Shown: positions 1-9,469 of the stretch, piece by piece
Layout: every line of letters starts with the position of its first letter
Position numbering within the stretch: the first letter of the stretch is position 1
Source: Massariosphaeria phaeospora
Taxonomy: Eukaryota > Ascomycota > Dothideomycetes > Pleosporales
Reading direction: 5' to 3'
Assembly (NCBI GenBank): GCA_011032825.1
Contig: JAADJZ010000005.1
Location: forward strand, 1,369,001-1,433,000
Length of the DNA: 64,000 nt
The notes under the pieces: model-generated
The model's input: only the letters and a program-made list of their open reading frames with translations
Told to the model about the DNA's origin: nothing
Database searches by the model: none
Program-made: the position numbers and the translations under genes

Positions 1-1346
1 CGATACGAATTTCGCGCACAATGCCGTCTTGAGGCTGGAGTGCCACGTCATCGTTACGGGTGAGTTCCAGTTCCTCTAGCTCACTATAGGGTGTGCGGGC
101 ATATTTGCGATATCTGGACAATCTGCTGTTCTTTGAAGCATCCTGGCCGGCGGATGCGTAGCCTGAAGACGAGTGCGTAGGCAGTCGTTTAACCTCAGGG
201 CGAAAGTGAGTCCAGATTGGCCGTAGGGTAGGTAGGCAAGCAGACACGACGGCGAGAGAAAGTTCGATGTTAATCCAGAAGAAGACAGGTGCAGTATAGT
301 CTAAATTCGAATTATATGTTAGCGTATCTTTTTGGGAGTTTCGTTGCTAAAATGAAGGCATGGACTCACATATCACATCATTTGGATGTCGCAAGTACTC
401 TCCAGCGACTTCAAATAAAGCGATGACACGAGCAATGCTTACCGCACAAACACTGTAAGGACACAATTAGTTAGCGTAAGTGAGGAGAACAGATCAGCCA
501 AGTGGAGTACTTCGTTGAAGACTTACGCTGCGCCTAACAAGAGTATACCCATGACAGCGATTCTTTGTTTGAGCGGCAACTGCAGACCCAAGATGACTGG
601 TATCGGCATTGCAAGAATGATACAGTCGATAATGGTGCCGGAAATCGCGACGGATAGAAACATAGGAACTTGATTTACGCACTTGTTCCCGTAATATGGC
701 TCGATGAAGACCGTGATGGGGTAGCAAGTGAAAAGGTGGGAGAAAAAGTAGCCGGCCGTCCAGATAGTGATAATAGTCAACATTCCGTATACAGCATATC
801 TAAATGGGCGGGTTGTGAATATATTCTTGTAGTAGATCAAGATGGACGCCTTGATTAGTCCTAAGCCAACAATTCCGAGCATGTTGAGGGCGAATTTGGT
901 CTTCAAGTTCTGTAAGCATGGATTTGTACTAGAGAGCCGGGCCACTTGCCTTCTCGAAAAATATCAGTCCTGGATCATCCATGATTGGGGTTCCGTCGGA
1001 ATATAGAGGCTGATGTTGGCCAAGGTGGCCATGGACAGCAGCTGGAACTAATATAAGCAGGGTTTAGAGTATTTCAATATGATTTGAACGCTCACTAGTC
1101 AATTGCAGGAGACAGCATGTTATCGACACAAACTGAGACATGTTAGTAATTCTCTCGAAAGATCTGATACAGTTCTACAGTGTGGAATGTACTCACAAGT
1201 GCGGCTATTGCTAGATGATCATCCAGGGCCATTCGTCTTGCAGAAAGCCATTTTGCCCATAGTCGAAGGCTAACAAGAATGACTGGTACTATCATGAAGC
1301 CTACAGCGAGACCTATCATGAGGCCCTTTGAATAGTCTTGCAGCAT
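1..1346 (-). CDS. PTH11-like rhodopsin-fold integral membrane protein (3' end outside window)
   Basis: Fungal seven-transmembrane protein of the rhodopsin-domain (PTH11/SC1-like) family, probably a plasma-membrane receptor-type protein. Six exons can be read: 1346-1197, 1132-1096, 1047-950, 909-527, 452-370 and 300 to beyond position 1; all phases agree. The intron after exon 3 uses a GC donor (GCAAGT). Family landmarks in order: an N-terminal TM then the LDDHL stretch, a GQH motif in the first extracellular part, the central TM block with C-Y-P (FTCYP), the CAVSIAR helix and the final TAPVFFWINIE helix, followed by a hydrophilic tail with a Tyr/Glu-rich stretch. The C-terminus runs off the left edge. 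Function and ligand unknown; whether it belongs to the adjacent RiPP-like locus cannot be told. Confidence 0.85.
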
Positions 1347-2506
1347 AGTTGGTATAGCGTGAGCGATGTGGCGTGATTGATGGCGTTCACATCGTATGGG
1401 GAAGACGCATAATGTTATGTTATAAGTTTTTGAGAAGCATCTCTAATTGGAGCCTCTCAAGAAACACCGTGGGTAGTCGCGTCTTTACCAGGATCGCCGG
1501 AGTTCGACTACCAGCGGAGGCACAACATCTTGAAACCATTGCAGAACCCAACGGCTGTCAAGGCCAAATTGATGAGGGGTAGCAGTTGCAGGGAAGAAAC
1601 CTTGGTCAGCCGCGTAACACTCCAAGTACGTACAGCTCGTGTCAATGCCTCGTCTGAGTCGATGGTTTTACAGCTCTGGAATGCTGTGGAACGTGGCCTG
1701 CTCTTAAACTGCCTGATTGAGAGACGTACACGAGCACGTATACGATTGAAGGCTGGGCAATATGAGCAATTGAGGGACGAGAGCGATAACCGGGGTAAGA
1801 ATTGAGGGACTAGCATCACGACGGCCCCCAGAACCAATGAGAACTTCTCTGGCCTGCCATCTCTTTCAGATGTAGGACAATGAGGCATCGGTAGCCTGCA
1901 ATCCGGCTGCGCGTGAGTTTAGGTGTTAAGTTTAGGTGTCTTGAGTGCAGCGTGCCCGCCCGGCATGCATGACGCCACTGCCTGCAGCATCATTGGTCGA
2001 AAGGGCACGGTCCTCACCACACGCCATAGACCTCACCACACCCTCTCTCCCGACACATTGATGGATGCATCAACACTGCATTGGAACCGCTCTTGTCACT
2101 ATGGATTCCTCTGCTCAGAATTGGGTTGGAGATGGGTCGTCGTCTTCTGGGGCCAAAGTCTGTAGCCTGGCTATGGACACGTTCACCTCAATACGAGTAC
2201 ATGCACGTAAGGCGGCGCACTCTTGTAGCCATTCAGCTGATAATTCTTCAGCTCGGTGCAAGCTACGAAACTTGGTCTACACAGCTGGAGGGAACAAGAG
2301 AAGCACATGAGCTCACATCATCGACGCATTATCAAACCGAATGTTCGGCCGACAGATCAGTGTATGTATGATGCTTTATCAACTAGGCTTCTTCGTCCCC
2401 TGACTCGCTGAGAGGCTACATAATTTACGTCCTCCGTGTCACACAACTTCATACTGCGCCCTTACCCTCGACAGGGTGTCCACCATTTGGTGTCGTCTCT
2501 GGCGGA
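1347..2506. other. Intergenic, no supported gene
   Basis: Only short overlapping ORFs on both strands without domains, signal peptides or consistent splice sites. The longest (1508-1888 minus, 126 codons) has no recognisable family. The right end is the 3' flank of the repeat-peptide gene, where the repeat continues a few codons past its stop. Confidence 0.5.
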
Positions 2507-2702
2507 TCAGGAATTCTTGACAAGCTCATCGGCATCGGCATTGGGGTCGGCATCACGAGCAGACCAGGAGTTCTTCACCAGCTCGTCCGCATCCGTATCA
2601 CGAGCAGACCATGAGTTCTTTACAAGCTCATCCGCATCCGCATTCGCATCGGCGTCGCGAGCGGACCATGAGTTCTTGATAAGTTCGTCGGCATCGGCGT
2701 CG
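2493..2702. repeat. In-frame coding minisatellite of the repeat peptide (45/57-bp units)
   Basis: Alternating 45- and 57-bp direct repeats. The longer unit differs by a 12-bp insertion (A-N-A-D type). The repeat pattern runs past the TGA stop at 2507-2509: the following four codons again read S-A-R-D. Confidence 0.85.
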
Positions 2703-2840
2703 CGGACACTGACGTCAGCCATCGTCCTGCCTATACTACTTAGTAAACTGGGTGAAAACAGCATGGATGCATATCGTACCTTGGATCAGGGGTGAGGCCA
2801 TGCTCACACCAAGCAAGAGGGAGAGAATAGTCCAACGCAT
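2507..2840 (-). CDS. Secreted tandem-repeat peptide, candidate RiPP precursor
   Basis: Not recognised as a known precursor. Exon 1 is 2840-2780 and exon 2 is 2730-2507; the 49-bp intron has a TTTACTAAG branch region and a TATAG acceptor. The next AG downstream (GCAG) would break the frame. The product is 94 aa. Residues 1-15 are a signal peptide (MRWTILSLLLGVSMA). From residue 31 four repeats follow: 15, 19, 15 and a truncated 15 residues. Each has an Asp/Ala-rich spacer, then DEL(I/V)KNS, and in three copies WSAR. The fungal dikaritin RiPP precursors are built this way (signal peptide, acidic spacers, repeated cores cut out by a Kex2-type protease and cyclised by UstYa proteins), and the two neighbouring UstYa genes support that reading. 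No KR/RR site is present, so processing would have to occur at single K or R. Core boundaries are inference. Alternative: an ordinary small secreted repeat protein. Confidence 0.72.
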
Positions 2841-3324
2841 GTTGACGGTGAAGCGAGAATGTGTTTCTGGTCTTAAGACTGAAGGTATAACCGCGGCTGA
2901 ACGATGAGGGTGCTGAAGTATCCGAATGAGAGCTTTTAGATGCAGCGTCTACGTATATATGTTCATCGTCGGACTGAAGCTCAAACCAGGCACCCCAGTA
3001 ACGATCAGGCAACGCAACAATATGTTCGTCGTCGGACTGAAGCCCAAACCAGGCACCCCAGTAACGATCAGACAATGCAACAATAACGGCGATCACAAGG
3101 CCATCATGTCCATCAGTGTAACGACTTCGGCCTTGGTTCATGACGGGGATCCTTTCTCTGCCTACCTTCAGCTGATCTTGGCAATGTCGTCCAGGGTCGG
3201 ATTTAATCCATCCGCGCAGAAGACGGCCTCGGACACTTGCACATGCATTGGACATGAATTGGAATTGCTTGAAAACTCCAAGCACTGCAAATCGTCTTCC
3301 TGATCCCTTGTTTCTTCATCCGCA
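2841..3324. promoter_or_regulatory. Divergent promoter of repeat peptide and UstYa gene, with 63-bp tandem repeat
   Basis: 484-bp head-to-head intergenic region. It contains two direct 63-bp copies (2958-3020 and 3021-3083) differing at only a few positions; each holds a TCGTCGGACTGAAG segment with a CGG half-site and a GTAACGATCA segment. Divergent arrangement suggests joint expression of precursor and modifying enzyme, and CGG half-sites are typical of Zn2Cys6 regulator sites; binding is inference. The same repeat is open in a 182-codon minus-strand ORF (3285-2740) that would repeat RYWGAWF, but that ORF lacks a convincing signal peptide and overlaps the peptide gene. Confidence 0.5.
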
Positions 3325-4157
3325 ATGGCTTCCCAAAACGCCGAAGAGTATATACTGAAGGAATCACTGCTAAACCATGAAGAAGATCAACTCTATGCGC
3401 CTTTAGGAAAACCCGGAGGCCGCTCTGGGTATCGGTATCTAATACTGATGGGAACAGTGGTGGTATCACTTCTTGCTGGATATTCTATCGGGCAGACAAC
3501 AGTACATGAACCAGTTCAATACGGCCTTGCAAGTAAGATGACATGCCATTAGCCCATACGAACGATACTGACTTTCAACAGCGCCTCCAGGATCTTTCAG
3601 AACCGTCTGGGATCTCAATACTACCTTCATACAACGCCCCACGCTGAAGTCAGAGGCTGCGTGGAATTCGCTCGTACCAGGTAAGCCACACCAACAATCA
3701 GAAGAGAGTGAGCTACACTGATATCGACCAAGTAGGACGGGGATTCGTACATCATCCTCAACTCGCACCCTTCGTTTCCAACATCGCCGTTTTCCACCAA
3801 CTACACTGTCTTGTGAGTATCTCTAGCTCCGACCAACTCCTCCTGACATTCAAGCAGCATGGAATCCTTGTCGCCTACTACAAAGCTCTGGAGAGCCCTC
3901 CAACGAGCAACTTCACAGACATCCCGGATTTCGACCATGAAACTGGCGTGAAGACGGCTGTTCCGCACATCCACCATTGCTTCGATTACCTTCGCCAAAC
4001 CATCATGTGCGCGGCGGATACAAACATGGAGGTCCTAGATCGCGAGACACACGCTACGAATGGATTTGGACAGACGAAGAAATGTCGGAACTATGAGCAC
4101 GTCTTCGCCTGGGCGGAGCGATATGCCAACTCATCGGATACTGGGATTCTTAGTTAG
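3325..4157 (+). CDS. UstYa-like (DUF3328) protein, copy 1
   Basis: Type II membrane protein of the UstYa/DUF3328 family, oxidases that form cyclic bonds in fungal RiPPs. Exons 3325-3532, 3582-3680, 3736-3812 and 3858-4157 give 227 aa; all phases agree. The last intron (45 bp) is a multiple of three and open, but removing it gives the family spacing HCL-HGILVAYY. Features: cytosolic N-terminus, one TM at about residues 37-57 (YLILMGTVVVSLLAGYSIG), W-N-S-L-V-P-G-R-G-F, first HxxHC (FHQLHC), second HxxHC (HIHHC), then FDYLRQTIMCAAD and a C-terminal CRNYEHVFAWAE. Both metal-binding motifs are intact. It shares a promoter with the repeat peptide, which suggests that peptide is its substrate (inference). 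Confidence 0.9.
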
Positions 4158-5420
4158 CGGTCAAGCATCGCGCGATCGGTTGTCCTCTGGATACAAGCGG
4201 TGAACTGCATGGAGAAATCAGAAAGTATTCGGATCGGAAGGGTTTCTGGGGATATCAGTCTATGATGAGATTTTCCCTGCCCTCAGTTGTCACCCCATGT
4301 TTCCACAAAAAGAGAAGGGATGGAGAACGCTCGGGATCTCAACTGCCGCTTCCTTCTTGCGAAACAAAGGACAGTGATCTGAGTAATACAATATGACCAG
4401 GATTTCGTGTCAGTGGGAGGGGTGGCCCGCTCCTCTGCAGCGGTAGAGTCATATAGGACTTAAGTGCAGCTCGCCAGCGGGACAAAATGGTCTTTTGGAT
4501 ATGCGAGTGTACGAGTTACACCTTAGAATGCTGCACATCGTATACCAGCCTCGCAGTCGGTTATAACCGGTTCGAGTCTGTTGCCAGGATCAACCGGTCA
4601 ACCTAAAGCGGTAGGTGTTGATTCCGTGCTACCGCACAGCACAATTCGACTTCACTTTTCCGGAACGAAGGACGTAGCATGCAAGACCAAGCATCGGAGA
4701 TGAACTCAGGACCATTTCTGTTTCTCGATCAGCTCTTCGATGGTCTGTTGTACTCACTGAAACTTCGTATGCGGCGGACTTGATCATCGTACCCCGTACA
4801 TCGTACATGCACCCTCGGCGTCTTGCGTGCAGACTGATTTCGACAAAGTACGACGAGCCAGCATCAGGAACCATCCACGCGGTACACAGTTACCGCCCCA
4901 TCATCTATGCGCCGTAAACAGGGATCAATGTAGTAGTTTGCCAGCCTGTCTCGGTACACCATCAGATGAAAAACAAATACGTCCGGCACACCGTCTTTCA
5001 ACTACCCCGGTGGGCGATTGCTCGATCGAATCCTGATCTTCGATACGAGTATGTGGTTGCCGACTCTCCGCATCCTGAGTGCGTGATGGGTGGCTGCCAG
5101 GTTGTCCGACGTGTTCGAATAAGACGTGATGTTGGGTTTCATCGCAGCGGTGTTTGGCTGCCTGGTCCATACATGGATGCCACTCTTATGCGTCTCTTGG
5201 TATTAGCAGTACCTTTACAGTCAGAAGTTAGGACGACTTGTTTGAGTAGCTGCAAGTCTCTCACGTGATCCAATACCCACTTACTGATGAATGAGGCCGT
5301 GATCCGCGGACTGCACTTGGCGTATACCAACCTCAACGTCCTCCCGACGCCGGTACGCACTGTGCAGTCGAAACCAGACCTGCGTCTAACGTCAATGGCT
5401 AGGTCGCCACATCATTCACG
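4158..5420. other. Intergenic between the two UstYa-like genes
   Basis: 1.26 kb with only short unsupported ORFs; no HxxHC fragment, no second precursor and no transposase remnant was seen. Confidence 0.5.
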
Positions 5421-6417
5421 ATGAACAGCACCTACAAGGGCGGATACACTCCTATCACAAACTATGATCATGGAGAGCTTGACTCCGTAGTCAGACCCAA
5501 ACGTCGCTTAGACAGCCTTCTAAGTTTCCATGTTCTGAACTACTCCTTTCTCCTGGTTTCGAACTTGTTGTTCGCGTTCTTTTGGTTGCAGTCCAGCCAT
5601 GCGAGCAGTAGTTGCGTACGCCCACAACTAATCTACTGTAAGATCCAAACTCCCCGGAAACAAGGGCGGACCCGAAGGTTCTAATCACTTCGCGTGTAAA
5701 CAGCGCCTGCGACAAGTTCCCTTCAATACGAGAAACGACGTCTCTGGAGAGATATCGACGGTCCCAACCCATTCACCGGTGCACCACGACCCGAGTTCGA
5801 CGAAGCATGGCGAACAATCATCGAGCGTATGTTCCTTGTCCTGGTCTCCAATCTCAAGCTGCAAGTTCTGACTAGTTGCCCAGCAATGACCATTAAAGTG
5901 TCGGCCCATGAACTTGCGCGGTTCAGCGAAGGCGACGGGACGGTGGCGTTTAGGGATGGTTCCGGGTTCCTCGCAGAGATGGCAGTTTACCATGAACTGC
6001 ACTGCGTGGTGGGTGCTCTTTGAGCCACTCCGCCGTTTGGCTGACTCCCGGGGCTAATGAGTACTGCTTGCTTCTCGCAGAAGCGCATCAGGCACTTCCT
6101 CTACAAGGACCATTACCTTCCCAACATGACCGAAGCGGACGTCATCCGAGAAAACCAGCACATGGGTATGTCGAGTGAAGGCCAGCCCTCACCGTGGCTT
6201 AGCAGTTTGCTGACTCTGCGGACCAGACCACTGCTTGGAGTATTTGAGGGAAGCTGCTGTCTGTCGGGGAGACGTGACGTTGTCGACGTTCTTCTGGAAA
6301 GAGGGCGTTCCGGCTTCGCGGGTATATGACGACCACGAGTGCGTCAACTGGGAGCGGCTGGATACTTGGGCGAGGAGTAGGATGGTGGACATGAGCGATC
6401 TCTCGGCATTCAGCTGA
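5421..6417 (+). CDS. UstYa-like (DUF3328) protein, copy 2
   Basis: Second UstYa/DUF3328 protein. Exons 5421-5637, 5704-5826, 5899-6008, 6081-6165 and 6227-6417 give 241 aa; each junction restores frame. Order: hydrophilic N-terminus, TM at about residues 38-55 (YSFLLVSNLLFAFFWLQ), the family's luminal segment GAPRPEFDEAWRTI, first HxxHC (YHELHC), second HxxHC (QHMDHC, assembled across the last intron), CLEYLREAAVC and a C-terminal HECVNWERLDTWA. Both catalytic motifs are intact. It is clearly divergent from copy 1, so the two probably act at different steps, as UstYa pairs do in known dikaritin pathways. Same strand as copy 1, 1.26 kb downstream. Confidence 0.9.
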
Positions 6418-7503
6418 GCGTTGCGTGCTTGGGGGCGGATGGATGGCAGTCTTCACTGCAGGTGAGCAATGATGCACCTTCTTTCTTTGAAATTGCGCTC
6501 TGGTGTGCTCTGGCCGGGGGGCCGCAAATGAACAAATGCCCTACGACAAGATGCAAGGCGAAGACACATTGTCGAGTACTTTGCTCTGCACCGAGGCAAT
6601 CTTTTCGGGCTGAATTTAGAACGTCGGCCTGGTTTGCAACAGTGGCATGAGACACTAAAAAACACAGACCTGCCTAACCTCACAGCGCTCTTCTTCTTTC
6701 CTTTACGTTATGTTCAGTGTTCTCTTTCGTTCGGAGCGCCGGAGTCGCTGCCAGATGCGCCGCCACGTGCGATTGTCGAGGAAGTCACGTCCAAGCCCGA
6801 GCCAGATGTGTCCAGTGCCGATGAAAACAGCTTACACCCTCGGAGACGCTTGTGAGGTTGGTTAGATACATTCACCTTTGGAAACCCCTGCTACATCTAG
6901 CATACTGTGCAATGCCTTGGTGCAGGTAACAGTACGATCAGGCTCGCACCGCCAACGATGCCCGTGCCGGCGGTGTGTCCAGCCGTCGCAACGGCAAGCG
7001 CTGTCAGTCCGCTGCTGCTCCGGGCCTGGCTCCTGCTCCAGCGCCGTCCTCACTTACCGTCGCCCGCCGAGTTTTCGCAGTCTGCGCCCTCCCAACGAGC
7101 CCTTCGATGGCCAAACGGAGGAAGCAGCATCAGCTTCACAGCCGCTGCAGCTTCTCTGATATGTCTCCAGAACAACAAGCGCTCGGTCTCGCTCTTCGTA
7201 GCTTAAAAGCTGCTCATCCCCCCCGATGCTCCGTTTCTTCTTCACTCCACTCCACTCTCCAACCAAGGCTCAGCTCACACTGTTTGAGACGTGCTCTAGG
7301 TACGTACGCATTGCTATTCTTCGCTCGTCTTGTCCTCTTTTCTTCACCCAATTGAGCATCCTCTCACTACCCTTCCTCACTTCCGGTCCACCTCGACATA
7401 ATTCTCATCTGCTGACAAGCGCCTGCAGATACGCACCAGTGTTGTTCGTTGCTTCATCCCCCATCGTCCCCCATCCTCGCTCTGCCCATAAGCCATTGTC
7501 GAG
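6418..7503. other. Intergenic / 5' region of the following secreted-protein gene
   Basis: No supported gene. The second half is pyrimidine-rich with CT tracts of the kind found before fungal transcription starts, consistent with promoter and 5' UTR of the 7578 gene. Confidence 0.4.
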
Positions 7504-7567
7504 GTAAGTAGTCCACTCTTCTACCCAACCTCCTCTCAACCGGCAGCCGTGCTGACTTGACTTGCAG
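7504..7567 (+). other. Probable 5' UTR intron
   Basis: GTAAGT donor at 7504, a GCTGAC branch-like site and a TTGCAG acceptor at 7567, ten bases before the ATG at 7578. This argues against the in-frame ATG at 7557, which would lie inside the intron. Confidence 0.6.
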
Positions 7568-7577
7568 TTCGAACATC

Positions 7578-8978
7578 ATGGCTCCCCTCCGCTTGCTATG
7601 CCTCGTCACTGCCAGCTTTCTGGCCCTCAGCGGCGTCGATGCGCGTCGCCACAACAAGGTCGCTGTCGCCATGTTCGACCGAACGAACTGCCTCGGCCAT
7701 CCGCTTGACCACAGGATGCGCGAAGCTGAAGACGACAACGACAGCTGCACTCCGGTCCAAGGAGTGTCGCTCATGGTCAGCAAGGACAAGGACAAGAACT
7801 CCAAGTGGATTGCAGAGGTGAACAAGGGCGACAAGCAGTGCTTCCTCACCGCATTCACCGAACATGGCTGCAACTCGTCTGCAAAGGACCCGAGCCCGAT
7901 AACGATCAGTCTGCCGAGGGACTTTGGAAAATGCGTCCATGTCGATACGGCCCATCCTCTCCGGGCCGTTGACTTCAGGTGCGAACCTCGAGTTGTTCTG
8001 GCCGTGCCCACCAACGTCACCATGAGCCTCGTTGTGCCTTCCTACTCCATCCTGCCGGACGGCCTTGTCAGCGAGTTCAACCATACGACGGCGATCACGA
8101 TGACGAGCTGGATGTATCCTCGCGCTGCGACGATCACGCCCGATCCTCTAGCCGAAGCAACTGCGGGTGCGCATCTTGACCCCCGGAAGAAAAAGAAGCA
8201 GTACAACCTCAAGGCTGTATGGATGAAGCACCCGTGGACCGGCTCACATATCTGCTACAACTGCTGGCACAAGAAGAACACTGCAGTGAATAGTGACAAG
8301 TTCCTTTGCCGGTCCGGGCCAGAGCATACGCTGTTATGCGGAGAGGCTCCGGAGATTGCTTCGGTACATACATCGCACGTGACTTCTACGGTAACAACCA
8401 CCCAGCTGGTTGAGGCAACCACCGTTGCGCCGCTCCAGGAGCGGTCCAGTCACCAGGCCGTCCTTTTTCATCACCCTTGGGTCTCGGATGTGATCGTCTG
8501 TGGTGACTCCGAGTGGGAGAATAAAGGCCAGAGCGATTCGGAGATTCGGCTCCAGGACATCGAAGCAGCCAATAAATGCAAAGACGACGCGAGGCAGATT
8601 GATGCGGTATATCAAACCACGACTTTGACATCCTATACCACAACGACTACACCGTTCCCGGCGTCGTTGGTTCCGACGGGCTCGACGAAGACTTTCACTG
8701 TTACTTCCTCTCCCTCGTCATCCACCGTGGCAGCATCCACCGTTACTGTTTACGTGACATCTACAACTATTCCTGTTGTCCAGCCAACTACGTATGTCCC
8801 AATTATCCCGATTATCCCGATTATCCCCGGGACCCTCGCTCCCAGGTCTACTAGCACCACTGCTGGCGGACCATCCACTCTTTATCCTTCGGGATGGAGG
8901 ACTATGACCCCCGGTCCTACTGTTATCGACGGGGTGACATACACTATTCCCACGGCTACGTCTACGTCAGTCGCGTGA
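7578..8978 (+). CDS. Secreted Ser/Thr-rich hypothetical protein
   Basis: Family not recognised. 466 aa in one coding exon. The ATG at 7578 gives a clean signal peptide (MAPLRLLCLVTASFLALSGVDA) followed by RR. The N-terminal half is Cys-containing and globular-looking (about residues 25-150). The middle holds two related segments with an HPW motif near residues 219 and 300, each followed by Ile and Cys, suggesting an internal duplication. The last 130 residues are a Ser/Thr/Pro-rich stalk with a short Ile-Pro repeat (IIPIIPIIPG), probably O-glycosylated. No hydrophobic C-terminal GPI signal is visible. Probably an extracellular or wall-associated protein. Confidence 0.8.
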   Translation: MAPLRLLCLVTASFLALSGVDARRHNKVAVAMFDRTNCLGHPLDHRMREAEDDNDSCTPVQGVSLMVSKDKDKNSKWIAEVNKGDKQCFLTAFTEHGCNSSAKDPSPITISLPRDFGKCVHVDTAHPLRAVDFRCEPRVVLAVPTNVTMSLVVPSYSILPDGLVSEFNHTTAITMTSWMYPRAATITPDPLAEATAGAHLDPRKKKKQYNLKAVWMKHPWTGSHICYNCWHKKNTAVNSDKFLCRSGPEHTLLCGEAPEIASVHTSHVTSTVTTTQLVEATTVAPLQERSSHQAVLFHHPWVSDVIVCGDSEWENKGQSDSEIRLQDIEAANKCKDDARQIDAVYQTTTLTSYTTTTTPFPASLVPTGSTKTFTVTSSPSSSTVAASTVTVYVTSTTIPVVQPTTYVPIIPIIPIIPGTLAPRSTSTTAGGPSTLYPSGWRTMTPGPTVIDGVTYTIPTATSTSVA

Positions 8979-9042
8979 TTGTCCCGGCGAGGTTCCCGCT
9001 TGGGTTGGCTGGACTCCAGGTTGACGGAGCAGGGCCATGGCG

Positions 9043-9128
9043 GCCGGTTTGTTTCTTATGTTGTTCATCGATGGTAGTTTAGCGAGCCGGTTTGTTTCTC
9101 GTGTTGTTCATCGATGGTAGTTTAGTGA
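9043..9128. repeat. 43-bp direct duplication
   Basis: Two nearly identical 43-bp copies (9043-9085, 9086-9128) beginning GCCGGTTTGTTTCT, just downstream of the secreted-protein gene, probably in its 3' UTR. Confidence 0.8.
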
Positions 9129-9469
9129 GTAGCCGTTACAGTTTGTAGTCTTGCCAATCAATACGTGTTTGCTTTGCGCAAAGCCTGTGTCTGCTTTTGG
9201 TTCAGTGATGAGACAGGATGGAGTGGAGAGTGGAGTGGGTTGAAGCTGGACGAGTCGGTGAGTCGGTGATTCGGCGAGTCATGGGTGCCAAGCCCTAGGC
9301 TAACGTGACTCGCATCCGAAAAAGTTCGCGTTGCGTCTCGAGATGGCTCGCACGGCATGCACCAGCACCGACTTCGACTCCACGTCAAGCATGATGATGA
9401 TACCGTCCACCTAGTGCCATCTCGTCAAACAATGTCGCCGCAACCCGCCCGTCCCTGTGCCTTTCAACC

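Noticed and set aside
2740..3285. 182-codon minus-strand ORF upstream of the repeat peptide
   Set aside because: Not called as a gene: it overlaps the peptide's first exon in another frame and has no convincing signal peptide. Kept only as an alternative reading of the 63-bp duplication.
7557..7577. Upstream in-frame ATG of the secreted-protein gene
   Set aside because: Lies inside a probable 5' UTR intron (7504-7567) and would spoil the signal peptide.
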